The notes: generated by a model not told the origin, from the sequence alone. Positions 51,201-64,000 are shown, counted from the stretch's first letter. The stretch is DNA of 64,000 bases from Limanda limanda (GCF_963576545.1 NW_026870488.1:295470-359469); one strand, 5' to 3'. Program-made: numbers and translations.

Positions 51201-54200
51201 CTTTCTCCTATGTGCTTTCATCCCTAACCCTAACCCTAACCCTTCCGAAAGTCGGAGAAGCTCAAGGATGGTACCGATCGATGCGCGCTACCCCATTTAG
51301 TGGGGGTAGAGCCTACTTGCAAGTCTCTCCGACCTTCACAAAAAAAGTTATTCAAGAATATCTCTTTCTCCTATGTGCTTTCATCCCTAACCCTAACCCT
51401 AACCCTTCCGAAAGTCGGAGAAGCTCAAGGATGGTACCGATCGATGCGCGCTACCCCATTTAGTGGGGGTAGAGCCTACTTGCAAGTCTCTCCGACCTTC
51501 ACAAAAAAAGTTATTCAAGAATATCTCTTTCTCCTATGTGCTTTCATCCCTAACCCTAACCCTAACCCTTCCAAAAGTCGGAGAAGCTCAAGGATGGTAC
51601 CGATCGATGCGCGCAACCCCATTTAGTGGGGGTAGAGCCTACTTGCAAGTCTCTCCGACCTTCACAAAAAAAGTTATTCAAGAATATCTCCTCAGATTTG
51701 GGGGAATTTCGTCGGTCGACCTCTTCCGAAGGTCGTACAAGCTCGGGGATGGTACCAATCGATCCGCAGGACCCAAATTAGTCCAGATGCAACCACTTTT
51801 CAAGTCTCTCCGACCTTCACAAAAAAAGTTATTCAAGAATATCTCTTTCTCCTATGTGCTTTCATCCCTAACCCTAACCCTAACCCTTCCGAAAGTCGGA
51901 GAAGCTCAAGGATGGTACCGATCGATGCGCGCTACCCCATTTAGTGGGGGTAGAGCCTACTTGCAAGTCTCTCCGACCTTCACAAAAAAAGTTATTCAAG
52001 AATATCTCTTTCTCCTATGTGCTTTCATCCCTAACCCTAACCCTAACCCTTCCGAAAGTCGGAGAAGCTCAAGGATGGTACCGATCGATGCGCGCAACCC
52101 CATTTAGTGGGGGTAGAGCCTACTTGCAAGTCTCTCCGACCTTCACAAAAAAAGTTATTCAAGAATATCTCCTCAGATTTAGGGGAATTTCGTCGGTCGA
52201 CCTCTTCCGAAGGTCGTACAAGCTCGGGGATGGTACCAATCGATCCGCAGGACCCAAATTAGTCCAGATGCAACCACTTTCCAAGTCTCTCCGACCTTCA
52301 CAAAAAAAGTTATTCAATAATATCTCTTTCTCCTATGTGCTTTCATCCCTAACCCTAACCCTAACCCTTCCGAAAGTCGGAGAAGCTCAAGGATGGTACC
52401 GATCGATGCGCGCTACCCCATTTAGTGGGGGTAGAGCCTACTTGCAAGTCTCTCCGACCTTCACAAAAAAAGTTATTCAAGAATATCTCTTTCTCCTATG
52501 TGCTTTCATCCCTAACCCTAACCCTAACCCTTCCGAAAGTCGGAGAAGCTCAAGGATGGTACCGATCGATGCGCGCAACCCCATTTAGTGGGGGTAGAGC
52601 CTACTTGCAAGTCTCTCCGACCTTCACAAAAAAAGTTATTCAAGAATATCTCCTCAGATTTGGGGGAATTTCGTCGGTCGACCTCTTCCGAAGGTCGTAC
52701 AAGCTCGGGGATGGTACCAATCGATCCGCAGGACCCAAATTAGTCCAGATGCAACCACTTTCCAAGTCTCTCCGACCTTCACAAAAAAAGTTATTCAAGA
52801 ATATCTCTTTCTCCTATGTGCTTTCATCCCTAACCCTAACCCTAACCCTTCCGAAAGTCGGAAAAGCTCAAGGATGGTACCGATCGATGCGCGCTACCCC
52901 ATTTAGTGGGGGTAGAGCCTACTTGCAAGTCTCTCCGACCTTCACAAAAAAAGTTATTCAAGAATATCTCTTTCTCCTATGTGCTTTCATCCCTAACCCT
53001 AACCCTAACCCTTCCGAAAGTCGGAGAAGCTCAAGGATGGTACCGATCGATGCGCGTTACCCCATTTAGTGGGGGTAGAGCCTACTTGCAAGTCTCTCCG
53101 ACCTTCACAAATAAAGTTATTCAAGAATATCTCCTCAGATTTGGGGGAATTTCGTCGGTCGACCTCTTCCAAAGGTCGTACAAGCTCGGGGATGGTACCA
53201 ATCGATCCGCAGGACCCAAATTAGTCCAGATGCAACCACTTTCCAAGTCTCTCCGACCTTCACAAAAAAAGTTATTCAAGAATATCTCTTTCTCCTATGT
53301 GCTTTCATCCCTAACCCTAACCCTAACCCTTCCGAAAGTCGGAGAAGCTCAAGGATGGTACCGATCGATGCGCGCTACCCCATTTAGTGGGGGTAGAGCC
53401 TACTTGCAAGTCTCTCCGACCTTCACAAAAAAAGTTATTCAAGAATATCTCTTTCTCCTATGTGCTTTCATCCCTAACCCTAACCCTAACCCTTCCGAAA
53501 GTCGGAGAAGCTCAAGGATGGTACCGATCGATGCGCGCTACCCCATTTAGTGGGGGTAGAGCCTACTTGCAAGTCTCTCCGACCTTCACAAAAAAAGTTA
53601 TTCAAGAATATCTCCTCAGATTTGGGGGAATTTCGTCGGTCGACCTCTTCCGAAGGTCGTACAAGCTCGGGGATGGTACCAATCGATCCGCAGGACCCAA
53701 ATTAGTCCAGATGCAACCACTTTCCAAGTCTCTCCGACCTTCACAAAAAAAGTTATTCAAGAATATCTCTTTCTACTATGTGCTTTCATCCCTAACCCTA
53801 ACCCTAACCCTTCCGAAAGTCGGAGAAGCTCAAAGATGGTACCGATCGATGCGCGCTACCCCATTTAGTGGGGGTAGAGCCTACTTGCAAGTCTCTCCGA
53901 CCTTCACAAAAAAAGTTATTCAAGAATATCTCTTTCTCCTATGTGCTTTCATCCCTAACCCTAACCCTAACCCTTCCGAAAGTCGGAGAAGCTCAAGGAT
54001 GGTACCGATCGATGCGCGCAACCCCATTTAGTGGGGGTAGAGCCTACTTGCAAGTCTCTCCGACCTTCACAAAAAAAGTAATTCAAGAATATCTCCTCAG
54101 ATTTGGGGGAATTTCGTCGGTCGACCTCTTCCGAAGGTCGTACAAGCTCGGGGATGGTACCAATCGATCCGCAGGACCCAAATTAGTCCAGATGCAACCA

Positions 54201-55007
54201 CTTTCCAAGTCTCTCCGACCTTCACAAAAAAAGTTATTCAAGAATATCTCTTTCTACTATGTGCTTTCATCCCTAATCCTAACCCTTCCGAAAGTCGGAG
54301 AAGCTCAAGGATGGTACAGATCGATGCGCGCTACCCCATTTAGTGGGGGTAGAGCCTACTTGCAAGTCTCTCCGACCTTCACAAAAAAAGTTATTCAAGA
54401 ATATCTCTTTCTCCTATGTGCTTTCATCCCTAACCCTAACCCTAACCCTTCCGAAAGTCGGAGAAGCTCAAGGATGGTACCGATCGATGCGCGCTACCCC
54501 ATTTAGTGGGGGTAGAGCCTACTTGCAAGTCTCTCCGACCTTCACAAAAAAAGTTATTCAAGAATATCTCCTCAGATTTGGGGGAATTTCGTCGGTCGAC
54601 CTCTTCCGAAGGTCGTACAAGCTCGGGGATGGTACCAATCGATCCGCAGGACCCAAATTAGTCCAGATGCAACCACTTTCCAAGTCTCTCCGACCTTCAC
54701 AAAAAAAGTTATTCAAGAATATCTCTTTCTCCTATGTGCTTTCATCCCTAACCCTAACCCTAACCCTTCCGAAAGTCGGAGAAGCTCAACGATGGTACCG
54801 ATCGATGCGCGCTACCCCATTTAGTGGGGGTAGAGCCTACTTGCAAGTCTCTCCGACCTTCACAAAAAAAGTTATTCAAGAATATCTCTTTCTCCTATGT
54901 GCTTTCATCCCTAACCCTAACCCTAACCCTTACGAAAGTCGGAGAAGCTCAAGGATGGTACCGATCGATGCGCGCAACCCCATTTAGTGGGGGTAGAGCC
55001 TACTTGC

Positions 55008-58000
55008 AAGTCTCTCCGACCTTCACAAAAAAAGTTATTCAAGAATATCTCCTCAGATTTGGGGGAATTTCGTCGGTCGACCTCTTCCGAAGGTCGTACA
55101 AGCTCGGGGATGGTACCAATCGATATGCAGGACCCAAATTAGTCCAGATGCAACCACTTTCCAAGTCTCTCCGACCTTCACAAAAAAAGTTATTCAAGAA
55201 TATCTCTTTCTCCTATGTGCTTTCATCCCTAACCCTAACCCTAACCCTTCCGAAAGTCGGAGAAGCTCAAAGATGGTACCGATCGATGCGCGCTACCCCA
55301 TTTAGTGGGGGTAGAGCCTACTTGCAAGTCTCTCCGACCTTCACAAAAAAAGTTATTCAAGAATATCTCTTTCTCCTATGTGCTTTCATCCCTAACCCTA
55401 ACCCTAACCCTTCCGAAAGTCGGAGAAGCTCAAGGATGGTACCGATCGATGCGCGCAACCCCATTTAGTGGGGGTAGAGCCTACTTGCAAGTCTCTCCGA
55501 CCTTCACAAAAAAAGTAATTCAAGAATATCTCCTCAGATTTGGGGGAATTTCGTCGGTCGACCTCTTCCGAAGGTCGTACAAGCTCGGGGATGGTACCAA
55601 TCGATCCGCAGGACCCAAATTAGTCCAGATGCAACCACTTTCCAAGTCTCTCCGACCTTCACAAAAAAAGTTATTCAAGAATATCTCTTTCTACTATGTG
55701 CTTTCATCCCTAATCCTAACCCTTCCGAAAGTCGGAGAAGCTCAAGGATGGTACCGATCGATGCGCGCTACCCCATTTAGTGGGGGTAGAGCCTACTTGC
55801 AAGTCTCTCCGACCTTCACAAAAAAAGTTATTCAAGAATATCTCTTTCTCCTATGTGCTTTCATCCCTAACCCTAACCCTAACCCTTCCGAAAGTCGGAG
55901 AAGCTCAAGGATGGTACCGATCGATGCGCGCTACCCCATTTAGTGGGGGTAGAGCCTACTTGCAAGTCTCTCCGACCTTCACAAAAAAAGTTATTCAAGA
56001 ATATCTCCTCAGATTTGGGGGAATTTCGTCGGTCGACCTCTTCCGAAGGTCGTACAAGCTTGGGGATGGTACCAATCGATCCGCAGGACCCAAATTAGTC
56101 CAGATGCAACCACTTTCCAAGTCTCTCCGACCTTCACAAAAAAAGTTATTCAAGAATATCTATCTCCTATGTGCTTTCATCCCTAACCCTAACCCTAACC
56201 CTTCCGAAAGTCGGAGAAGCTCAAGGATGGTACCGATCGATGCGCGCTACCCCATTTAGTGGGGGTACAGCCTACTTGCAAGTCTCTCCGACCTTCACAA
56301 AAAAAGTTATTCAAGAATATCTCTTTCTCCTATGTGCTTTCATCCCTAACCCTAACCCTAACCCTTCCGAAAGTCGGAGAAGCTCAAGGATGGTACCGAT
56401 CGATGCGCGCTACCCCATTTAGTGGGGGTAGAGCCTACTTGCAAGTCTCTCCGACCTTCACAAAAAAAGTTATTCAAGAATATCTCTTTCTCCTATGTGC
56501 TTTCATCCCTAACCCTAACCCTAACCCTTCCGAAAGTCGGAGAAGCTCAAGGATGGTACCGATCGATGCGCGCTACCCCATTTAGTGGGGGTAGAGCCTA
56601 CTTGCAAGTCTCTCCGACCTTCACAAAAAAAGTTATTCAAGAATATCTCTTTCTCCTATGTGCTTTCATCCCTAACCCTAACCCTAACCCTTCCGAAAGT
56701 CGGAGAAGCTCAAGGATGGTACATATCGATGCGCGCTACCCCATTTAGTGGGGGTAGAGCCTACTTGCAAGTCTCTCCGACCTTCACAAAAAAAGTTATT
56801 CAAGAATATCTCTTTCTCCTATGTGCTTTCATCCCTAACCCTAACCCTTCCGAAAGTCGGAGAAGCTCAAGGATGGTACCGATCGATGCGCGCAACCCCA
56901 TTTAGTGGGGGTAGAGCCTACTTGCAAGTCTCTCCGACCTTCACAAAAAAAGTAATTCAAGAATATCTCCTCAGATTTGGGGGAATTTCGTCGGTCGACC
57001 TCTTTCGAAGGTCGTACAAGCTCGGGGATGGTACCAATCGATCCGCAGGACCCAAATTAGTCCAGATGCAACCACTTTCCAAGTCTCTCCGACCTTCACA
57101 AAAAAAGTTATTCAAGAATATCTCTTTCTCCTATGTGCTTTCATCCCTAACCCTAACCCTAACCCTTCCGAAAGTCGGAGAAGCTCAAGGATGGTACCGA
57201 TCGATGCGCGCAACCCCATTTAGTGGGGGTAGAGCCTACTTGCAAGTCTCTCCGACCTTCACAAAAAAAGTTATTCAAGAATATCTCCTCAGATTTGGGG
57301 GAATTTCGTCGGTCGACCTCTTCCGAAGGTCGTACAAGCTCGGGGATGGTACCAATCGATCCGCAGGACCCAAATTAGTCCAGATGCAACCACTTTCCAA
57401 GTCTCTCCGACCTTCACAAAAAAAGTTATTCAAGAATATCTCTTTCTCCTATGTGCTTTCATCCCTAACCCTAACCCTAACCCTTCCGAAAGTCGGAGAA
57501 GCTCAAGGATGGTACCGATCGATGCGCGCTACCCCATTTAGTGGGGGTAGAGCCTACTTGCAAGTCTCTCCGACCTTCACAAAAAAAGTTATTCAAGAAT
57601 ATCTCCTCAGATTTGGGGGAATTTCGTCGGTCGACCTCTTCCGAAGGTCGTACAAGCTCGGGGATGGTACCAATCGATATGCAGGACCCAAATTAGTCCA
57701 GATGCAACCACTTTCCAAGTCTCTCCGACCTTCACAAAAAAAGTTATTCAAGAATATCTCTTTCTCCTATGTGCTTTCATCCCTAACCCTAACCCTAACC
57801 CTTCCGAAAGTCGGAGAAGCTCAAAGATGGTACCGATCGATGCGCGCTACCCCATTTAGTGGGGGTAGAGCCTACTTGCAAGTCTCTCCGACCTTCACAA
57901 AAAAAGTTATTCAAGAATATCTCTTTCTCCTATGTGCTTTCATCCCTAACCCTAACCCTAACCCTTCCGAAAGTCGGAGAAGCTCAAGGATGGTACCGAT

Positions 58001-61000
58001 CGATGCGCGCAACCCCATTTAGTGGGGGTAGAGCCTACTTGCAAGTCTCTCCGACCTTCACAAAAAAAGTAATTCAAGAATATCTCCTCAGATTTGGGGG
58101 AATTTCGTCGGTCGACCTCTTCCGAAGGTCGTACAAGCTCGGGGATGGTACCAATCGATCCGCAGGACCCAAATTAGTCCAGATGCAACCACTTTCCAAG
58201 TCTCTCCGACCTTCACAAAAAAAGTTATTCAAGAATATCTCTTTCTACTATGTGCTTTCATCCCTAATCCTAACCCTTCCGAAAGTCGGAGAAGCTCAAG
58301 GATGGTACCGATCGATGCGCGCTACCCCATTTAGTGGGGGTAGAGCCTACTTGCAAGTCTCTCCGACCTTCACAAAAAAAGTTATTCAAGAATATCTCTT
58401 TCTCCTATGTGCTTTCATCCCTAACCCTAACCCTAACCCTTCCGAAAGTCGGAGAAGCTCAAGGATGGTACCGATCGATGCGCGCTACCCCATTTAGTGG
58501 GGGTAGAGCCTACTTGCAAGTCTCTCCGACCTTCACAAAAAAAGTTATTCAAGAATATCTCCTCAGATTTGGGGGAATTTCGTCGGTCGACCTCTTCCGA
58601 AGGTCGTACAAGCTTGGGGATGGTACCAATCGATCCGCAGGACCCAAATTAGTCCAGATGCAACCACTTTCCAAGTCTCTCCGACCTTCACAAAAAAAGT
58701 TATTCAAGAATATCTATCTCCTATGTGCTTTCATCCCTAACCCTAACCCTAACCCTTCCGAAAGTCGGAGAAGCTCAAGGATGGTACCGATCGATGCGCG
58801 CTACCCCATTTAGTGGGGGTAGAGCCTACTTGCAAGTCTCTCCGACCTTCACAAAAAAAGTTATTCAAGAATATCTCTTTCTCCTATGTGCTTTCATCCC
58901 TAACCCTAACCCTAACCCTTCCGAAAGTCGGAGAAGCTCAAGGATGGTACCGATCGATGCGCGCTACCCCATTTAGTGGGGGTAGAGCCTACTTGCAAGT
59001 CTCTCCGACCTTCACAAAAAAAGTTATTCAAGAATATCTCTTTCTCCTATGTGCTTTCATCCCTAACCCTAACCCTAACCCTTCCGAAAGTCGGAGAAGC
59101 TCAAGGATGGTACCGATCGATGCGCGCTACCCCATTTAGTGGGGGTAGAGCCTACTTGCAAGTCTCTCCGACCTTCACAAAAAAAGTTATTCAAGAATAT
59201 CTCTTTCTCCTATGTGCTTTCATCCCTAACCCTAACCCTAACCCTTCCGAAAGTCGGAGAAGCTCAAGGATGGTACAGATCGATGCGCGCTACCCCATTT
59301 AGTGGGGGTAGAGCCTACTTGCAAGTCTCTCCGACCTTCACAAAAAAAGTTATTCAAGAATATCTCTTTCTCCTATGTGCTTTCATCCCTAACCCTAACC
59401 CTAACCCTTCCGAAAGTCGGAGAAGCTCAAGGATGGTACCGATCGATGCGCGCTACCCCATTTAGTGGGGGTAGAGCCTACTTGCAAGTCTCTCCGACCT
59501 TCACAAAAAAAGTTATTCAAGAATATCTCCTCAGATTTGGGGGAATTTCGTCGGTCGACCTCTTCCGAAGGTCGTACAAGCTTGGGGATGGTACCAATCG
59601 ATCCGCAGGACCCAAATTAGTCCAGATGCAACCACTTTCCAAGTCTCTCCGACCTTCACAAAAAAAGTTATTCAAGAATATCTATCTCCTATGTGCTTTC
59701 ATCCCTAACCCTAACCCTAACCCTTCCGAAAGTCGGAGAAGCTCAAGGATGGTACCGATCGATGCGCGCTACCCCATTTAGTGGGGGTAGAGCCTACTTG
59801 CAAGTCTCTCCGACCTTCACAAAAAAAGTTATTCAAGAATATCTCTTTCTCCTATGTGCTTTCATCCCTAACCCTAACCCTAACCCTTCCGAAAGTCGGA
59901 GAAGCTCAAGGATGGTACCGATCGATGCGCGCTACCCCATTTAGTGGGGGTAGAGCCTACTTGCAAGTCTCTCCGACCTTCACAAAAAAAGTTATTCAAG
60001 AATATCTCTTTCTCCTATGTGCTTTCATCCCTAACCCTAACCCTAACCCTTCCGAAAGTCGGAGAAGCTCAAGGATGGTACCGATCGATGCGCGCTACCC
60101 CATTTAGTGGGGGTAGAGCCTACTTGCAAGTCTCTCCGACCTTCACAAAAAAAGTTATTCAAGAATATCTCTTTCTCCTATGTGCTTTCATCCCTAACCC
60201 TAACCCTAACCCTTCCGAAAGTCGGAGAAGCTCAAGGATGGTACAGATCGATGCGCGCTACCCCATTTAGTGGGGGTAGAGCCTACTTGCAAGTCTCTCC
60301 GACCTTCACAAAAAAAGTTATTCAAGAATATCTCTTTCTCCTATGTGCTTTCATCCCTAACCCTAACCCTTCCGAAAGTCGGAGAAGCTCAAGGATGGTA
60401 CCGATCGATGCGCGCAACCCCATTTAGTGGGGGTAGAGCCTACTTGCAAGTCTCTCCGACCTTCACAAAAAAAGTAATTCAAGAATATCTCCTCAGATTT
60501 GGGGGAATTTCGTCGGTCGACCTCTTTCGAAGTTCGTACAAGCTCGGGGATGGTACCAATCGATCCGCAGGACCCAAATTAGTCCAGATGCAACCACTTT
60601 CCAAGTCTCTCCGACCTTCACAAAAAAAGTTATTCAAGAATATCTCTTTCTCCTATGTGCTTTCATCCCTAACCCTAACCCTAACCCTTCCGAAAGTCGG
60701 AGAAGCTCAAGGATGGTACCGATCGATGCGCGCAACCCCATTTAGTGGGGGTAGAGCCTACTTGCAAGTCTCTCCGACCTTCACAAAAAAAGTTATTCAA
60801 GAATATCTCCTCAGATTTGGGGGAATTTCGTCGGTCGACCTCTTCCGAAGGTCGTACAAGCTCGGGGATGGTACCAATCGATCCGCAGGACCCAAATTAG
60901 TCCAGATGCAACCACTTTCCAAGTCTCTCCGACCTTCACAAAAAAAGTTATTCAAGAATATCTCTTTCTCCTATGTGCTTTCATCCCTAACCCTAACCCT

Positions 61001-61083
61001 AACCCTTCCGAAAGTCGGAGAAGCTCAAGGATGGTACCGATCGATGCGCGCTACCCCATTTAGTGGGGGTAGAGCCTACTTGC
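55008..61083 (+). repeat. 2,554-bp duplication pair inside the second super-unit
   Basis: Counterpart of 35154-41229. Units are 55008-57561 and 57562-61083, and the second contains the 968-bp duplication at 58355-59322 and 59323-60290. The gtacatatc mark of unit 1 (near 56720) and the two gtacagatc marks of unit 2 (near 59274 and 60242) are all present, as is gaagttcg near 60529. Confidence 0.86.
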
Positions 61084-64000
61084 AAGTCTCTCCGACCTTC
61101 ACAAAAAAAGTTATTCAAGAATATCTCCTCAGATTTGGGGGAATTTCGTCGGTCGACCTCTTCCGAAGGTCGTACAAGCTTGGGGATGGTACCAATCGAT
61201 CCGCAGGACCCAAATTAGTCCAGATGCAACCACTTTCCAAGTCTCTCCGACCTTCACAAAAAAAGTTATTCAAGAATATCTATCTCCTATGTGCTTTCAT
61301 CCCTAACCCTAACCCTAACCCTTCCGAAAGTCGGAGAAGCTCAAGGATGGTACCGATCGATGCGCGCTACCCCATTTAGTGGGGGTAGAGCCTACTTGCA
61401 AGTCTCTCCGACCTTCACAAAAAAAGTTATTCAAGAATATCTCTTTCTCCTATGTGCTTTCATCCCTAACCCTAACCCTAACCCTTCCGAAAGTCGGAGA
61501 AGCTCAAGGATGGTACCGATCGATGCGCGCTACCCCATTTAGTGGGGGTAGAGCCTACTTGCAAGTCTCTCCGACTTTCACAAAAAAAGTTATTCAAGAA
61601 TATCTCTTTCTCCTATGTGCTTTCATCCCTAACCCTAACCCTAACCCTTCCAAAAGTCGGAGAAGCTCAAGGATGGTACCGATCGATGCGCGCTACCCCA
61701 TTTAGTGGGGGTAGAGCCTACTTGCAAGTCTCTCCGACCTTCACAAAAAAAGTTATTCAAGAATATCTCTTTCTCCTATGTGCTTTCATCCCTAACCCTA
61801 ACCCTAACCCTTCCGAAAGTCGGAGAAGCTCAAGGATGGTACCGATCGATGCGCGCTACCCCATTTAGTGGGGGTAGAGCCTACTTGCAAGTCTCTCCGA
61901 CCTTCACAAAAAAAGTTATTCAAGAATATCTCTTTCTCCTATGTGCTTTCATCCCTAACCCTAACCCTAACCCTTCCGAAAGTCGGAGAAGCTCAAGGAT
62001 GGTACCGATCGATGCGCGCAACCCCATTTAGTGGGGGTAGAGCCTACTTGCAAGTCTCTCCGACCTTCACAAAAAAAGTAATTCAAGAATATCTCCTCAG
62101 ATTTGGGGGAATTTCGTCGGTCGACCTCTTTCGAAGGTCGTACAAGCTCGGGGATGGTACCAATCGATCCGCAGGACCCAAATTAGTCCAGATGCAACCA
62201 CTTTCCAAGTCTCTCCGACCTTCACAAAAAAAGTTATTCAAGAATATCTCTTTCTCCTATGTGCTTTCATCCCTAACCCTAACCCTAACCCTTCCGAAAG
62301 TCGGAGAAGCTCAAGGATGGTACCGATCGATGCGCGCAACCCCATTTAGTGGGGGTAGAGCCTACTTGCAAGTCTCTCCGACCTTCACAAAAAAAGTTAT
62401 TCAAGAATATCTCCTCAGATTTGGGGGAATTTCGTCGGTCGACCTCTTCCGAAGGTCGTACAAGCTCGGGGATGGTACCAATCGATCCGCAGGACCCAAA
62501 TTAGTCCAGATGCAACCACTTTCCAAGTCTCTCCGACCTTCACAAAAAAAGTTATTCAAGAATATCTCTTTCTCCTATGTGCTTTCATCCCTAACCCTAA
62601 CCCTAACCCTTCCGAAAGTCGGAGAAGCTCAAGGATGGTACCGATCGATGCGCGCTACCCCATTTAGTGGGGGTAGAGCCTACTTGCAAGTCTCTCCGAC
62701 CTTCACAAAAAAAGTTATTCAAGAATATCTCTTTCTCCTATGTGCTTTCATCCCTAACCCTAACCCTAACCCTTCCGAAAGTCGGAGAAGCTCAAGGATG
62801 GTACCGATCGATGCGCGCTACCCCATTTAGTGGGGGTAGAGCCTACTTGCAAGTCTCTCCGACCTTCACAAATAAAGTTATTCAAGAATATCTCCTCAGA
62901 TTTGGGGGAATTTCGTCGGTCGACCTCTTCCAAAGGTCGTACAAGCTCGGGGATGGTACCAATCGATCCGCAGGACCCAAATTAGTCCAGATGCAACCAC
63001 TTTCCAAGTCTCTCCGACCTTCACAAAAAAAGTTATTCAAGAATATCTCTTTCTCCTATGTGCTTTCATCCCTAACCCTAACCCTAACCCTTCCGAAAGT
63101 CGGAGAAGCTCAAGGATGGTACCGATCGATGCGCGCTACCCCATTTAGTGGGGGTAGAGCCTACTTGCAAGTCTCTCCGACCTTCACAAAAAAAGTTATT
63201 CAAGAATATCTCTTTCTCCTATGTGCTTTCATCCCTAACCCTAACCCTAACCCTTCCGAAAGTCGGAGAAGCTCAAGGATGGTACCGATCGATGCGCGCA
63301 ACCCCATTTAGTGGGGGTAGAGCCTACTTGCAAGTCTCTCCGACCTTCACAAAAAAAGTTATTCAAGAATATCTCCTCAGATTTGGGGGAATTTCGTCGG
63401 TCGACCTCTTCCGAAGGTCGTACAAGCTCGGGGATGGTACCAATCGATCCGCAGGACCCAAATTAGTCCAGATGCAACCACTTTCCAAGTCTCTCCGACC
63501 TTCACAAAAAAAGTTATTCAAGAATATCTCTTTCTCCTATGTGCTTTCATCCCTAACCCTAACCCTAACCCTTCCGAAAGTCGGAGAAGCTCAAGGATGG
63601 TACCGATCGATGCGCGCTACCCCATTTAGTGGGGGTAGAGCCTACTTGCAAGTCTCTCCGACCTTCACAAAAAAAGTTATTCAAGAATATCTCTTTCTCC
63701 TATGTGCTTTCATCCCTAACCCTAACCCTAACCCTTCCGAAAGTCGGAGAAGCTCAAGGATGGTACCGATCGATGCGCGCAACCCCATTTAGTGGGGGTA
63801 GAGCCTACTTGCAAGTCTCTCCGACCTTCACAAAAAAAGTTATTCAAGAATATCTCCTCAGATTTGGGGGAATTTCGTCGGTCGACCTCTTCCGAAGGTC
63901 GTACAAGCTCGGGGATGGTACCAATCGATCCGCAGGACCCAAATTAGTCCAGATGCAACCACTTTCCAAGTCTCTCCGACCTTCACAAAAAAAGTTATTC
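60603..64000 (+). repeat. 3,047-bp tandem duplication in the second super-unit (cut by window end)
   Basis: Unit 1 is 60603-63649 and unit 2 starts at 63650, with 351 bp visible. Marks match 40749-44146: AAGCTT N at 61084, gactttcac T at 61563, ccaaaag near 61651, gtaattc plus tttcgaagg N at 62052 and aataaag N at 62851. Confidence 0.85.

Larger units (their letters stand above)
1..64000 (+). repeat. Two-monomer satellite array with embedded telomeric motif
   Basis: The whole window is head-to-tail copies of two related monomers, T (163 bp) and N (155 bp), all in one orientation. Position 1 falls inside an N (its last 40 bp) and position 64000 lies 33 bp into a T. Between them the length fits 277 T and 122 N, after counting 18 T copies that are 6 bp short and 13 that are 2 bp short. 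Copies differ only by scattered single-base changes. The 155-163 bp period is typical of nucleosome-sized eukaryotic satellites. Every monomer I inspected has GGTACC closely followed by ATCGAT, apart from a few mutated copies. No unique DNA, gene, tRNA, rRNA or transposon interrupts it. Chromosomal location and species are unknown from sequence alone. Confidence 0.97.
48278..64000 (+). repeat. 19,854-bp super-unit, second copy (3' end outside the window)
   Basis: The visible 15,723 bp repeat 28424-44146 in tandem, with nested structures at the expected places: the second 3,524-bp unit from 49397, the 2,554-bp pair at 55008-61083, the 968-bp pair at 58355-60290 and the 3,047-bp pair from 60603. 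Landmark AAGCTT sites follow the first copy. Since nested duplications are copied too, this is the youngest large event in the window, if it is real and not an assembly artefact. Confidence 0.9.

Noticed and set aside
1..64000. CRISPR array
   Set aside because: The period is about 160 bp, the supposed spacers are themselves repeats of two families, and there is no cas gene. The telomeric hexamer also points to a eukaryote.
1..64000. Ribosomal intergenic spacer or a tRNA/5S tandem array
   Set aside because: I saw no rRNA, 5S or tRNA sequence at any point in the two monomers.

Overview
The window is one uninterrupted satellite DNA array from end to end. I see no gene, RNA gene, transposon or unique spacer. 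It suggests a eukaryotic genome with TTAGGG-type telomeres, because one of the two monomers carries a short block of the C-strand telomere repeat, (CCCTAA)3CCC. That telomere type occurs in vertebrates, many fungi, other invertebrates and protists and some plants, so the lineage cannot be fixed from this sequence. The array could be subtelomeric, pericentromeric or centromeric.

Two paralogous monomers build everything: T (163 bp, with the telomeric block) and N (155 bp, without it). Both have a 44-bp core, a variable segment (41 bp in T, 33 bp in N) and a 78-bp right arm that aligns between T and N without gaps. I found two recurring indels: 18 T copies of 157 bp (one hexamer lost) and 13 T copies of 161 bp (two bases lost after the core). 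If these are the only indels, the length from 41 to 63967 solves to 277 T and 122 N, or 399 full monomers with a mean of about 160 bp. All are head to tail in one orientation. About 800 telomeric hexamers are present, roughly 9% of the window.

The basic higher-order unit is T-T-N (481 bp). Departures are T-N (318 bp) and runs of up to six T. Above this lie larger repeats. Positions 1-4858, 10740-15597 and 18925-23782 are three copies of one long super-repeat, with a 1,280-bp tandem pair and a triplicated 481-bp unit between the first two. A 3,524-bp tandem pair fills 26025-33072. From 28424 a 19,854-bp unit begins and is repeated in tandem from 48278 to the window end, with no difference found between copies. 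Inside that unit are nested older duplications of 2,554, 968 and 3,047 bp.

There are no genes to work together. What the sequence shows is how such an array evolves: repeated unequal exchange or amplification at the shared core, over several size scales and ages. Long open reading frames are a by-product of T+N = 318 bp being divisible by three, and I do not annotate them as genes.
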